A DNA stretch of 54,592 nt. Source: Hirudo medicinalis (taxonomy: Eukaryota; Annelida; Clitellata; Hirudinida; Hirudinidae). Positions within the stretch are counted from its first letter, which is position 1; every line of letters starts with the position of its first letter. The stretch is taken from positions 96,411 through 151,002 of the forward strand of contig MPNW01000071.1 of assembly GCA_011800805.1 (NCBI GenBank), written 5' to 3'. The notes under the pieces were generated by a model, which worked only from the letters and a program-made list of their open reading frames with translations, was not told where the DNA came from and did not search any database. The position numbers were made by a program, and so were the translations under genes. Of this stretch, positions 21,915-35,483 are shown piece after piece.

Positions 21915-24900
21915 CTAGTTCAATAAAGTCAGGTCGTCCTCCCTTAGGCCGTCGTAAGCATGGATCAAGGGATAGAGGGAGCCATCGCCGGCACTGTTTC
22001 CGTCCGAGATGTCCCCAAAAGGATTCGATTCCAGTTGTTCCATAAACATGTTGCTGAAAAAATTCAAGCTTTCCGGGTTTCCAAAGTAGAGTCCTGGATG
22101 GACCATAGATTCCGAGCAAGAGAAGTTCATTCCAAAGGCAGATGAGGCATGGTCAGAAAGGGCCTGTTGATGATGATCCTGAAGATTAAAAGTCTCCTCT
22201 ACACTGCTAATTGCATAGGGTTCAGGATCTTTAGCAGCAGAAAGTTCTGCCTTTTTATTGAGCAAGGACTCTCCTTCATGCTCGCTTTTCAAAAACATTA
22301 AATTGTCACAGAGAAGTTCCTGGGGATGGAGTGAAATACTTCGGGTGAAATCGAGTTGCCCGCCAGTCTGTTCTACCGTAAATGCAGCTCCTGCATCTTT
22401 GAGAAGAGATTGCTCTTGCTTGATGGACTGATTGTCAGCTGATAGGTCGAACAATCCAAGGTCGATGTCTTGAATGGACTGGAATGAATTTTCTGGTACC
22501 AAACCTTCGACAGAGGAGCTCTTCAGCAGCATCAGAGCCTGCCGTGAAAGTAATCAGTTTGTAAGTACGACTTAGAAACAAAGAGAGTTGCTAATATCGG
22601 TGACCAAAGCTTTAATAAGAACCTCTTTGAGTTGTTTGTTGATGCTTTCGAGAGTCTCGCACTTCACTTGGAGTTGCTTGTGGGCAAGCTGTTCGGCATG
22701 CAACTGCTTGATATGCTCGATGGCAGTCTGAAGGATCGTTCCTTTCTTGTTGAGAATGTCGCTGTAATTAAATTTATATCAAAAATTTAGTTTGCATAAG
22801 TAAAGCATGTAATTCAACAATCGATGGAGAGGTTTGATTGAAATGAAAGGCGATTGATAGTGCAAAACTTACACGTCGTAAACAGGCGGAAGCAAGCGTC
22901 CTATTTCGGTGATGCAATCATTGATCTTGTATCTTCGTCTTTTTTCAACTGAAATTCAAAATTACTGTAATTAACATTACCAAAGCTGAGCAAGTCAAAA
23001 GTCTCCATCAAGAGATTATTACAATTCACTGAAGCATCTCTGCCACTATGCATGTGGCACCATACAAATGAATTAAGATTCACTCACTTATGTTGTGGTT
23101 GTCCTTCTTCAGTCGTTCCTTCTCCCATTGACGCCTTTCATCTTCGGTCATGATGGGAGGAGGAGCTTCCTTTTTGCGCCCTCCCCTGTACTGGATCGTC
23201 GGAGTAGGGCTTGCCCCGAGAGATGCATAAGTATTTTGGAGGCTGGTTGAGTAGGGTGAAGTCCTGTTCTTCAAAGAACTCTTGATGACTGTGGTCTTTG
23301 GCAGAGAATGGGCCCCCAACTTGAAGACATCAGGCTGAATAGAAATTGCCTGTAACAGAAAAATACTGGCATTTAATGGGCTGCTTATCATAATTACCTT
23401 ATTAGCTCATTTATTCAGAACTCATATTCATTTTTGAACATTTAGGAAAGATCTCAACTCAAAATCATCTCTTTACCAAGTCATTGACATAAAACTGATG
23501 TATCTTAATACGCATAGGTGCAATACAGAAATGTCCATCGAGACAAGTTTCGAGTGATGTGGGATGTGACATCAAAAGACCTACATCTTTCACCAATGGT
23601 TAACAATTATAGCAGCACCAAAACAATTACAGCCTATTCTTCTATTGTAATTATTTCTGACCATGCTCCAGGATAGAAATCCCACAATGTTTTGTTATTA
23701 ATATTATTATTATTACCATTGTTAAGTGCATGCATGTGCCCAGCAAAAGAACTGACTTCACTAAAGTATAATTTGAAAATGTCCTAATGTTGCTACCTCA
23801 GAGCTGCTAATTTAAAAATGTTAAATTTTATTAAAATAGTCCTCAGCATGTACTGCATATTTACTGCAGTCTTACAAAAACTGATTAACGAAACATTGAA
23901 TAAACTAAATCACGGGAACTGGCAAATTTTAAACTTTGGAACCATGCACGAACTGCAAGACAAAATCAGAAAACATAAATTGAATAGAACAATTACTTAG
24001 ACTGGAAAACTGATTTAGCACATCTAAATTCAACCAACCTGAGAGATATGAGGAATGGAGGACTCGATCTTGTTCGAGTCGTTCTCCATCGAAAAGTCCA
24101 TGTCCATATCGAGCATGTTCATCTCGTCGACCTGTTGGCCCAGACGAGCAGATTTAAAAATCTGTGGTACAGAGAAGTGTTTTCAAAATAACCCAATCAC
24201 CTCCGAATGGCCCATCGAAGCACTGTTGTCATCCGACGATGGAGGGCTGTTGGATGCTGTCGAGTCGTTAGAATCACTGATCGAAGACTTCCTTTTAATC
24301 TAAGTGAAAGCAAAAGCAGAACTATCATAAGAGTAACAAAGTTATTTCTTACATGGACATTCACTAAAATTGAAAGATGAAAAACATTGCAGTAGGTAGC
24401 AAGGCATTCACCAAATTGAGGGTTAATCTGCCTTGCAAACTATATGCCCATAAAAAATTGACTGACCTCAATGAACTTAATGTGCTGCAGTGAGCCTGGC
24501 TCATAGGAATCCCTTGGTTTTGGTTTACAGCGCTTGCTCATTGAACCGTTTCTCATTACACAGTTAGAGTTGTTGAACTTCAAAAAGGGCGGGGTTTTCT
24601 CTAAGTCGTCCTCAAAAACACTTCGCTTTCGTTTTAGAGACTTCCTGTAACAATGCAAAATTGTTTATTAAATACAAAATTACAAGAACTACATATTCCA
24701 TAATAGATGTACTAGTAATTTAATCGTGAGTCGCGTCATTAAACAACTCAAGACAGTCAAATAATTTAGTGATGCTCTTCTATCTTTGGCGAAAGGTAAT
24801 TTACCTGTTCTACGCAGTCCGATTTATTTCAAACTAACAACGAAACAATTACATTCGGTCAACGTCCTTTCGTCACTGAATCGAACTTCCTTCTACCTGC

Positions 24901-27282
24901 TCCAGGTTAATCTTTGGAACCCTGGATTTTTAAGTGGAGCTTTTAAATACTCAAACCGCTTCGGCGCCAATCCGCTCTGCTGGCACTTACGAATCTTAAT
25001 GCATTAAAAATATACATAATTTGCATGTCAATTATTCCAACGACCTTACGCATCTATTTGCTTACGATCAGCACGTTGATTAACTGTATCGACGTACAGC
25101 CAAGTGACACCACGATTGCGTAAGTCTAAATGATCTCACTTGGTGACAACGCGAGTGACAACAGCTTCTTAAACGTTTTTTTTTTAATGAGCGGAATTAA
25201 TAAACTGTGAAAAGATTACTTATTCTTACGTATGTTAATTATTCAATTATTTTAATAAATGGTTTTCTAATTTATTAACGTCCTCGTAAGACTACAAAGA
25301 AGAATTCCTATGAATTAATATTTTTGAATACATAATGCTTCGACAACCAGAGCAAAAGGTAAAAAAATGGAAATAATATTCTATCCTACTATTAGCGGCA
25401 AAAGAATGACGTCCCGATCCGCCGTTATTAGCTTTAAGTGGCTCCGGACTTCAGTGAAAAATTCGGAACTCTGTCCCAAATCAAATTTAACAATGAATAT
25501 TTAAGGCCACCCTTGGGACTGCTTTTAGTTTAAGAGTTAATTAAAAATCTTTAATATTAAACTACTGGATTCCCTTGAAAGTTAATACCAATTACATTTA
25601 AAAACTCAAACCATCACAGCTTCCCCTGTTTTCAACAGAAGTACTAACATGAAGTGTGAATTTTAGTTCTTATTGCATCAATTAACCCCAGCCACTAGAA
25701 GCATTGTGACGGGTTGGGCTTAAAATAAGTTTCGGTTAATTAGATTGTAATTGCTTTTGAGCCTCAGAACTCTTAGCTAGAAACTCTTCGTTAATATCCT
25801 GTACCTTTAGAAACTTCCGAAATTTTATACGAGAAAATCATCCCAGAGACCATCATCATCTTTGCGTAAGATGACATCGACAGGCCGTCACTTACAAACA
25901 GAATTAACGTCACTCGAATACCATTGCCCTCGTGAATTGCAAATTCAAAGAAACGCTGAACAATGTATAAACAAGTAGGGATTAAATTGTTTAGAAAATG
26001 TTAAAATTGTGCAGATAGCTTTTTAGAGCAGGAAGAAAGAAAAATTAGAGTTCAAAAGTCCAATATTAATGCTGAGGACATTAGGCACACCAACGCATGG
26101 CAGACGTAATTACGTGATTTCAGAGAAAGGTTGTTATTTGGGGGTTTTCTCCCACTGCATCGGTGACGCTTTGTACTTTGAACAGCAACTACATAATGTA
26201 GGGCTTTTTAAAATCTAGTAATTCGTCTATGCATTGAATAACCACATAGATAAAATTGAATGGTCGCGCAAACTTACGGTGATGAGACGGGACTAAGTCG
26301 TTCCTCGGCGTTTTCTTGAAACAGGTCGACCAGCCTTACGACTTAAAGATAGTAAAATAAGAGAAATTTCTTCCAAAAGGGGATTTATAAAGATGATCCA
26401 CTAACAAGTATGCAAATCATCCCATAATTAGCACTAGACTTTTCGCAGTGCGTTTTCTTGATATCTCTCTTTTTGACTTTTCGATTGCCAAGGTCGCGCC
26501 ATAAATAGTGACAAATAAATGATGTAAATTGAAGTTAAACAAAGGTAGACATGTACCTAGTTATTAACACAAGCAAATTTGGACAAACGATGGGCTGAGG
26601 GTGCTTGCAAATAACTCTGGCGAAGGGGAGGGCTACAGAGACAAATTTTCGCCAGCCATTACATTAATCGGTCGCTGAAAAACATTGTGATGATGTCGGA
26701 TCATCAGGATATACAATTTGTTCTTAAGGACAGAGAGTAAACTTTAAATAATTAATCATCTACAGAAAATTATTCACCAGATTTAGAAATGAATCCGTCC
26801 ATAATTCGTAAATTACGTTAGGTCAAGAATGTTTGGAAAATTGCTTGCGATGCTCGTTCGCGAGGCGAAATTAAAATATGCTAATCAGACCCATTGAGCA
26901 AAGTACCAACCTCTTTAAGCAAATAAAAACTCTAACATTCAATTGAGATATGGTAACAGGTAGACTAGTTAGAATTACAGAAATTCTTCTGAATTTTTGA
27001 GGAAAAATGTTTTTTCAATAAACCATTGTTCTTTCTCATAACAAACAAGTTTTCGCCTTGCGCACGATGTTTTAACATTTCGCACAAACGCTTTGATAAA
27101 AAGAAGATAGACGCAGTTAATAAATCAATTTCCACATTGCTCATAGTCATGTTATGCGCACGAATGAAGCGAAAATTGGGCCAATTTGAAATAACTAATA
27201 ACTGAGGTAGACATAGTTTTGGTAGAGAAATTGAAACTCGTACATACCTAGTTAATCTGAAGCAAATTTCACCGGTATCCAT
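21915..27282 (-). CDS. MiT/TFE-like bHLH-leucine zipper transcription factor
   Basis: Nuclear E-box binding factor most like the MITF/TFEB/TFE3 family. Nine coding exons keep frame: 27248-27282 (ATG), 26278-26334, 24467-24644, 24201-24299, 24039-24161, 23088-23349, 22873-22948, 22623-22761 and 21915-22538 (stop), giving 530 aa. The basic region starts around residue 240 with KERLKKDNHN, a signature of MiT proteins (AKERQKKDNHN in vertebrates), and continues IIEKRRRYKIND; His, Glu and Arg at the E-box contact positions are kept. Helix 2 (NKKGTILQTAIEHIKQL) follows a shortened loop, LLPPVYDVDI, and leads into a heptad zipper to about residue 330. The C-terminal half is acidic and Ser-rich. The N-terminal third holds a KRKR patch but none of the usual MITF activation-domain sequence that I can recognise. 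The tiny first exon and the acceptor at 26334 are the least certain. Confidence 0.78.
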
Positions 27283-29243
27283 GGCGCTAAATTTATCCGA
27301 AAATTAAACTGATGTACGAGTACATGATCAATTTCGGGAGGTATATTTCTTAAAATTTGAGGCTGATAACATCAACTTAAACCAATCTAACCCAGCCTAA
27401 GATGAGCTCAGTAGTTTTCCCGGCATTAAAAGTTTCTGATGTACGGATGCTATCATCAACTGGCATGCATCCCACTTTTATGCTGACGTTGGTCAAATAT
27501 ATTTATAAAAGTAGCAAAAATAAAATATTTTGCCACTTAATGGTTTTATTGTTCTTTTATTCCAATCCAAAACATATATCCAAAAATTTCCATAACTAAT
27601 AGATTAATTATCATAATCAGGCTATTATCAGCAATGGCTAATAATTCTCAATTTATATTGCTTAGCAGTAAGATAAATTACGGTCTTCTTCTCATATTAA
27701 ATGCAAATATATTTCGATTATCTCGTTCTAATCCTAAAAAATTGTCATGACAGACGCCAAAAACACGTTACGTGTGACATCCTCGCTTGGCTGTCAATGC
27801 GTAAGTGGTTCTCAGTTAGACACCTGTACTAATGGACAGTCATAATTAACTCTCTTCAAGGCACACACCTTTGACTTTTGACAACATCTTCCATTTACTG
27901 ATCTCCTGCAAAATCAAATTGGCAGCAATGCCCCGGTGTTTAAAATAAATTGAAAAAAATTCTAGCATTAATGTTTTATCTATTAAAGAAACCAGATGAT
28001 CTAATATTCAATTATTAGCAATGAGGTCATTGACTTTCTTGTGATATTGTCAAGATACTAACAAAACAACCCTTTAAAAAAAGCATTCATACCCAGGTTG
28101 ATTCACAATTGTTTCATCACTAAAATTGTGTCTAATACATTTTATTCCAGACCACTAATACACTTAACTTGAAATCAAGTTAATGTTTTGAAATGTTTCC
28201 ACAATTAATCGAAATTGTCTTGAATTTTGTATACTTTAGTACAAAAATGTGCTATGTATCAGGCAAATGAGTCATAAAAATAACTAAAAACAACAAAACC
28301 ACGCTGCTCTGAGTAAACACCACCTGCTTAGACACCTTTGGCCACTTGAAAATGTTTCAGAATTTTGATCCTGTCTGAAGTGCTCGCATCTCTTGGCAAA
28401 CATATTCTCTGAATCCGAAATTTACACCTGGAAATATCAAGTTGAAGATTGAAATGACGATACTAATTCCAGAACCGCTAGTTTTAAAATATAGTTTTAT
28501 GAACTGATTGAAACGCTTTTGGTCAATTACAGTCTTGTAAGCATTAGCTTAGAATTAGTAAGCAGAATTAATTATTTCACCAATGCATAAAAACAACCGC
28601 TAAAGAGCTGTTATTCAACGGATAAGGATAAGGTTATGGTTAACTATTTAAATATATTATTGACATCAACAAAACACTCAAAAGTCAGGTTTATGAAAGT
28701 TCAATCTTACTAATTGATTAAGTTAATAACATTTTTTAAAAATAAAATTTCTGTCTCGGCTTCAGTAATGCTTTTTTTTCCAATGGAATAACGAATTAGG
28801 ATGATTTTAATAACATTAACCTTAATTACAAATTTATTGCGCAGTCATAAGTCCTAATAGCAATTGAAGTTTGCTGAAAAAATGATCTTCTTAGGAATCG
28901 CGAAGTTAGCCTAAGATTTCTTCTAAGTTTAATTTAAGTATGATATGAATTTCCTGAAAAGTCTCTCAAACTTAGTACAATGTGACATAAAATTAAATTT
29001 AAACACTAATTGAAACTTTTTCGTTGACCTTATTGTTACAGATTCTTAAAAATATATACTATTCGTTTTTTAAATAAAAATTTTATAAATTTATAATCCT
29101 ATGTTTCAAAATATTGAGTGTTGTTTTTAAGAGATTTTTGGTCTGATATCTCATCTTACTCATTAGGAATACTTTGGGGTTTTGAGCTTCCGTTTGTTTT
29201 TTCGGTAAATAAATATTTGCGGCGCTTAACTCGGAAATCAACA
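27283..29243. promoter_or_regulatory. Divergent intergenic region, MiT-like gene / importin alpha
   Basis: About 2 kb between two divergent start codons. It is AT-rich with no open frame that I can support and no TATA box in a convincing position. It should hold both promoters and any untranslated first exons. Confidence 0.5.
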
Positions 29244-32200
29244 ATGGCTTCGGAGAAAGGACGTGAATTGCTTTTTAAAAACAGAGGGAAGGATTCAGAG
29301 GTGACACTTTTATTTAATTTTTTCATTTCTGCGCAGTGATCTTTCAGTCTTCAATTCAGCGCACGCTCCAAGTTAACATTGAACTCGTGATACTATACAG
29401 TCATAAAATGGTTCTTATGAATTGTAAAGACTACAACTTCCCACTACCTTAATTTTTCTGCCACTTATTTTACGACATTTTAGTAGAACATGTAATAACA
29501 TAATGACAACTGCAGTTAATGACGTCTGAGTGAATTTTAGAGATCACGACTAGACATTTGAACTTTTTAACATCCGCAATGCATTTGAAATGTTCATTGC
29601 CATTATTAATGTTTGGTTTATGAATATTGTGACATGAATGAGCTTAGCGAGAGGCAGTGACATGATTTTTAACAATTTTTCTAATTATTAGCATATGATT
29701 TGGTGGTTGGTGCAGTTTAACTCAAGAAATGGTGGGGATGCTTTTGATGTTTTTAAATTTATAATTTGGTTCTAGGTCATGAGGAGACAAAGAACTGAAG
29801 TCTCAGTTGAAATTCGAAAGGCAAGTTACAAACATTATTTTATCAACATATGAAATAGAACAAATCTAATGTTTAATTTATGGATTTACATAAATGTATA
29901 AAATTTGCTTTCACAAATAAATTTCTAGAACAAGCGAGACGAACATCTTTTAAAAAAGAGGAATGTTCCAAACCTTGAAGGCACAGATTCTGAAGATGGA
30001 GAGAAGCCTGTGACTCAGTCTTTGGATGTGATCGTCATGAATGCTTCTAGCGACCAACCTGATGTTCAACTAAATGCTATTCAGTCTGCCAGGTTTTAAA
30101 TATTTACTTATTTATTCAGACATCTTATTTTACTGGCTGAAATTATGCATTCTTACATTTCTTGGTTCATTTTTCAATTCACAGAAAGCTTCTTTCAAGT
30201 GACAGAAATCCACCCATTGATGATTTGATCGCGTCTGGTATTCTTCCCATCTTGGTCAACTGTTTGGGTCATACAGACAAGTGAGTTACTGTTAATTTTA
30301 TTTCTTTAAATGAAAAATGTTCACTATCTGAAATTCTTTTGCTGCAGTCCCTCACTTCAATTTGAAGCTGCTTGGGCTTTGACAAACATCGCTTCTGGTA
30401 CCTCTGTCCAAACACAGGCAGTGGTTAATGCAGGTAAAATGAGTTTATAGTGTATTGCTTTAATTATGTGAAGGACATTTTTGTTATTATTCTATGCATG
30501 ATATAATTGAATTTGCATCGATACATTTTTCAGGCGCCGTGCCACTATTTCTGAATCTCCTTCACTCACCCCATCAGAACGTCTGTGAACAGGCTGTTTG
30601 GGCCCTTGGAAATATTATTGGTGGGTCTTTTTCTGAGCGAAATTGTAAAATTCTGATTGGAACAAGAAAAAGTTTAAAGATGCTTTGACGTTGTAGGAGA
30701 TGGACCTCAGTGCAGAGACTATGTCATTCGACTGGGAATTGTGAAACCACTCATAAACTTCATCAGTCCTCTTGTCAGTCTCTCATTCCTCAGAAATGTC
30801 ACCTGGGTCATTGTGAACTTGTGCAGGAACAAGGATCCTCCACCTCCGGTCGAGATGATCCAAGAGATCTTGCCAGCCCTCTACTGTCTCATTCGACACG
30901 AGGACACCAATGTTTGCATTAAGTTTATTTGAATTTTCAAAATGACGAAAATGTATCCTGTGCTGCCATTTTCAACTCTGTTTAAATTTGTTATTTTGAT
31001 GGCATTTGACAACTACTAACATTCTTTTGCTGCCCTTTGGTGATAATGAAAAATAATTATTCAATAGATCTTGGTTGATACAGTGTGGGCTCTTTCCTAC
31101 CTAACTGACGGTGGAAATGATCAGATTCAGATGGTAATTGACTCTGGTGTCGTGCCTTACATGGTACCATTACTCAATCACCAGGAAGTGAAAGTCCAGG
31201 TATTAAGTCATTTTATTGCATGTGATCCTTAGTTTGGGATGTAACTGATCCATATTTAAGCATTTCCATGCTCTTTACAGACTGCAGCTCTGAGGGCTCT
31301 GGGCAACATAGTTACTGGAACGGATGAACAGACGCAGGTGGTTCTTAACTGTGGAGCCCTTTATTACTTCACAGGTCTCCTCACCCATCACAAGTCTAAG
31401 ATTAATAAGGTGAGTTTTCTCTACAGACTGAACATTTGAATTTGTACAGTGAAGACATAAAGTGAGATTAGACAGATGATTTCGGTTCTTAAAATTAATA
31501 TTTGAATACAGGAAGCTGTGTGGTTTCTTTCAAACATCACTGCTGGAAACCAAAGCCAGGTTCAGGCGGTCATTGATGCTGGACTCATCCCTCTCATTGT
31601 CCATCATTTAGACAAGGTAGGATTCTTGATAAGTCATCAAGGACTATCAAATTGACTTATTGAATCTTGTTTTCAGAGTGATTTCCAAACACAAAAGGAA
31701 GCTGCTTGGGCCATCAGCAACCTGACTATCAGTGGTAAGAAGGAGCAGGTGAGTGTAATTGTGGTAGATTTTAAGTTATTTATTTTGATAAACCACATTT
31801 TTTTTACAAAAGTTATAGTTTTAAGGCTATCAGTTTTAAGACTGAAGTGTGCTCGATGATGTTGCAGGTTGCATTTATAGTGTCACAAGGGGTGATTCCA
31901 CCTCTGTGCAATCTCCTGTCTGTCAAAGACACTCAAGTGATTCAAGTGGTTCTGGATGGAATTAACAACATTCTCAAGATGGCTGAAGATGAGGTTGAAT
32001 CTGTCTGCACAATGATCGAAGAATGCGGTGGTGAGTTGAACCATGGTCTAGGACTTGGTACTGTTGTGCTATGGAAACTTTCCGGATGTTTTTGAATCCT
32101 CTACCCATTAATTCGTTGACCTTGAAATTTCTTTAAGGTCTTGATAAGCTTGAAGCTCTTCAACACCATGAAAATGAAGAAATCTACAAGCTGGCTTATG

Positions 32201-32399
32201 AAGTCTTAGATCTGTACTTTGGAGGAGTATGTTTGAGTTAAATATTTCTTAGGATTTCATTGTATTCCATTGATGTCTGTGAAATACTTTTGAACAGAGT
32301 GAGGAGGAAGATTGTGATATTGCCCCTAGTTCGACCGTCGATGGGTTTACATTCAATGCCGGAGGAACAAACATGTCTGGGGATGCATTCAAGCTCTAA
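29244..32399 (+). CDS. KPNA4: Importin alpha, KPNA3/KPNA4 type
   Basis: Adaptor that binds nuclear localisation signals and importin beta for nuclear import. Fourteen exons keep frame: 29244-29300, 29776-29820, 29929-30092, 30185-30280, 30348-30433, 30534-30620, 30697-30911, 31068-31199, 31281-31409, 31512-31616, 31677-31748, 31868-32030, 32138-32226 and 32298-32399, giving 513 aa (about 520 in vertebrates). Residues 1-50 form the importin-beta-binding domain ([20 protein letters not shown]). Armadillo repeats follow, with the Trp/Asn ladder that holds the signal peptide of cargo: [40 protein letters not shown] and [10 protein letters not shown]. Blocks such as [18 protein letters not shown] and [18 protein letters not shown] place it in the KPNA3/4 clade. 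Intron 2 starts with GC, not GT, at 29821. The C-terminus is acidic (SEEEDCD) and ends FKL. Confidence 0.95.
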
Positions 32400-33522
32400 A
32401 CGGATCGACTTGTTGATAATTTTGACTCTGTGTGAATGTGTATAATTTGAAAAAAATTGTTACTGACCATCGTCATCCATAGTGGCAATGTGGCGACCCT
32501 GTCCCTATTATTCGACTCACCCTTGGCCCTGTGAATCAAAAGTGAATCCTGTTTTAAATTTTGGTGCAATCGAATTGCTTGCCCGTCCGTCCCCTTCCCG
32601 ATAAATGCTGGTGTCCCCTATGGATGATTGGTCATGTCCCATATAAAATGCAAACGGATTGTAAAATCTTCACCCATTGACGACGACGAATATGTGATGC
32701 TTAAGTTTGATAACTTAATGAAGCTTGGCAGAATTGCTCGAAGGTGTACTGCACGATGCAACATTTTAAGTTGATCAGTTCGCTTTGTAATGAATAATAA
32801 GGAAAAACTTCGAAATGTTGCCCTTTTGTTGTGGTTATAGTTCAAATATTCAAGCGCTTGCTGTTCCTGACTTTTAAATGTATTGTTTGGTTTATTGTTG
32901 AGAAAAGGGTTTTAAATGATATTATATGTGATATCTTTGATATGGGTTCTCAGAAGCCTACTACGTTAAACTGTTCAATTACACTGGTTTTGGTTGATTT
33001 AGGGGTTTATGATTTAGCTAGCAGTATCCAAACAAGGGGATTAAAATTTGTGATGATCAAGGCTTGCACTTAATTTTTTTTTGGTGTGAAATTAATCTCA
33101 GATAGTTCCAGTTTTAGTGTGCAGACTGCAGGCGAAAGTTTTTATAGGCGCAAGACCTTCCACACTGGAGACCGAACGGCGTGATACTTAGCTTGTCGAA
33201 TGTTGGTGTTTTTGTGGTCTGCTCAACTTCCCAAACAAAAATTCGTATAGTAATTAATAACTTTAATGGATAAATGGAAGCCCTCCACCAAGCCTCTACC
33301 CAACTTCCCAGTAACGGCACCGACGAGATTTTTTGAAATTGAAGAATTTTTAGGCCCATTATAAGTCTCATAATTAAGGCACATACTTAAAAGGACGTAT
33401 AACAAAATTACTAAAAATTTAATCTTTTGTAAATTGTTTATGGTAAGGGATGGTGAAAGAATGTAATCCCTGTTTTTATTATTGAAATAAAAGGCATCGC
33501 TAAGGCGGGCAGTAGAAGCATA
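32400..33522. other. Importin alpha 3' flank and POGLUT1 upstream region
   Basis: No gene recognised. The first few hundred bases are probably 3' untranslated sequence of importin alpha. An AATAAAA at 33484-33490 lies just before the POGLUT1 start and may be the importin polyadenylation signal, which would make the spacing between the two transcripts very short. Confidence 0.5.
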
Positions 33523-35407
33523 ATGGGATCCCTCTCGTTTTCATTATTGCCATATTTTGCCACAACATTTGTTTTAATTTCAACCCTGGAAGGTTTTTGA
33601 TAATTAGTCTGTTCTTGTTCGCATTACTGGCAACTCGTGTATTTACAGTTTATTTCAGCTGCAAATGATACAAGATGGGACAAATATCTTAAATTAATCG
33701 ATAAGAGTGTGTCGTTTTATGAAGATTGTCCGGAAAATGATGCCGACTGCATGTGCCATGAAGGGTAACAACTACTGCTGATTGTAGAATTTGAATTGCT
33801 TGTTAACAGTCTTACATCAATTTATTTCAGGCTAATGAACAATGATTTAGCTTCATTTGCACTAGGCATTACGTATGCAACTTTTACTAAATCTAAACAC
33901 TTGGGAGTTCACTATCAAATTATTAATCACAAACTCTACAGACAGAGGGAATGCATGTTCCCATCAAGGTTGGATAAGGCTAGGTACTTTATCATTATTG
34001 TTTAACAATTCTAATCTAGAGTTTATTTACATTTTAGATGTAAAGGTGTGGAACATTTCATCTTGGAAATAATTGAAGAACTCCCAAATATGGAATTTAT
34101 CATTAATGTTTATGACAATCCACAAGTTTTCCGACATAGTCCCAAATATCCCGTGTTTTCTTTTAGCAAAGTTGTGAGTATCATCTCAAAACATGCATAT
34201 CAAGTCATTAACTTAAAATAATATAAAATAGCTTCTAAAGTTACATATAGGTTTCAGATTACTGGGACATTACATACCCAGCTTGGACATTTTGGGAAGG
34301 TGGACCTGCAGTATGGCCAATTTACCCAGTGGGACTGGGAAGATGGGATGAACAAAGAAAATTAATTCTAAAGTGACAAATTGTTTTGACAAGTTAGTGT
34401 TGGTGAAGGTTTTATTGTCAATTTATGAGATTCTGAATACAGGGAGGCATCTAAATGGGAATGGAAGTGGAAAGAGGAGAAGGCATTTTTCAGAGGATCT
34501 AGGACAAGTTCTGAGAGGGATCCTCTGGTTCTTCTTTCCAGGGCAGAACCTAACCTTGTTGATGCACAGTATACCAAAAATCAAGCATGGAAATCTGATA
34601 AAGTACTTTATATTTGTCTCTGATAATTCCTCATCATTGTTACTAAGGGCACTTCTTAAAATGTCAGTTTGATTTGCATTCTACAATATTCCATCCAAAT
34701 ATTGGGGATTTTAATTTGTCTTTTCAACATTTATTTTCTGATAATCTTTCACAGGATACTCTTGGAATGCCTCCTGCTGGAGAAATCAAGCTTGAGAATC
34801 ATTGTCCTTATAAGTGCGATGAATTGGCCGAAAAATATGAACCTTGACTAAATTTATTAAATTATTTATATTGTCCTGTAGGTACCTTTTCAACTTTAGA
34901 GGTGTAGCTGCCAGCTTTAGACTGAAGCACCTCTTTCTCTGTGGTTCCTTAGTTTATCATGTTGGAGATGAATGGATTGAGTTTTTCTACCCATCACTCA
35001 GGCCTTGGGTTCACTATATTCCAGTCAAAAAAGACCTCTCTGATGCAAAGTTATTAATCACTATAACTTTTTTAAGAAGTACATTTGACATGGGTTTAAA
35101 ATGGTAATTGCTTTGTTGCAGGGAATTAATTTATTTTGCCAAGGAGAATGATCGTGTTGCAGAAGAAATTGCACAAAGGTTTGGTTGCATTGTATTTTAT
35201 TTCCAGAGATAGAGTGGTTTGAAAAAGCAATTTTAATGAACTCATCATATTTTAAGGGGAAGAGATTTCATCAAATCACACCTGAGAATGTATGATGTAA
35301 TCTGCTATTGGAAAAAATTGCTGACAAGATATAGTCTCCTGCTCAAATGGAGAACCATCAGGGACAAATCCCTCATGGAAGTAAATGCTCATAGGGATGA
35401 ATTATGA
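33523..35407 (+). CDS. POGLUT1: Protein O-glucosyltransferase 1 (POGLUT1/Rumi)
   Basis: Endoplasmic reticulum enzyme that transfers glucose from UDP-glucose to Ser in EGF repeats, including those of Notch. Ten exons keep frame: 33523-33592, 33659-33764, 33831-33968, 34038-34170, 34251-34372, 34443-34602, 34755-34813, 34882-35049, 35122-35178 and 35257-35407, giving 387 aa (392 in human). A hydrophobic signal peptide occupies residues 1-23. The CAP10/glycosyltransferase domain shows [48 protein letters not shown] and [20 protein letters not shown], all strongly conserved family blocks. The protein ends NAHRDEL, an ER-retrieval signal of the KDEL class (KTEL in mammals). The last exon reads through a GTAAAT that looks like a donor; using it would remove the RDEL, so I reject it as the main form. 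Confidence 0.95.
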
Positions 35408-35483
35408 GCAAATATGACTGATACTTTTTTGCACATTCCATTTAATTGTTTTCATTTTAAGAAGATCATGAGTTACTCATTAC

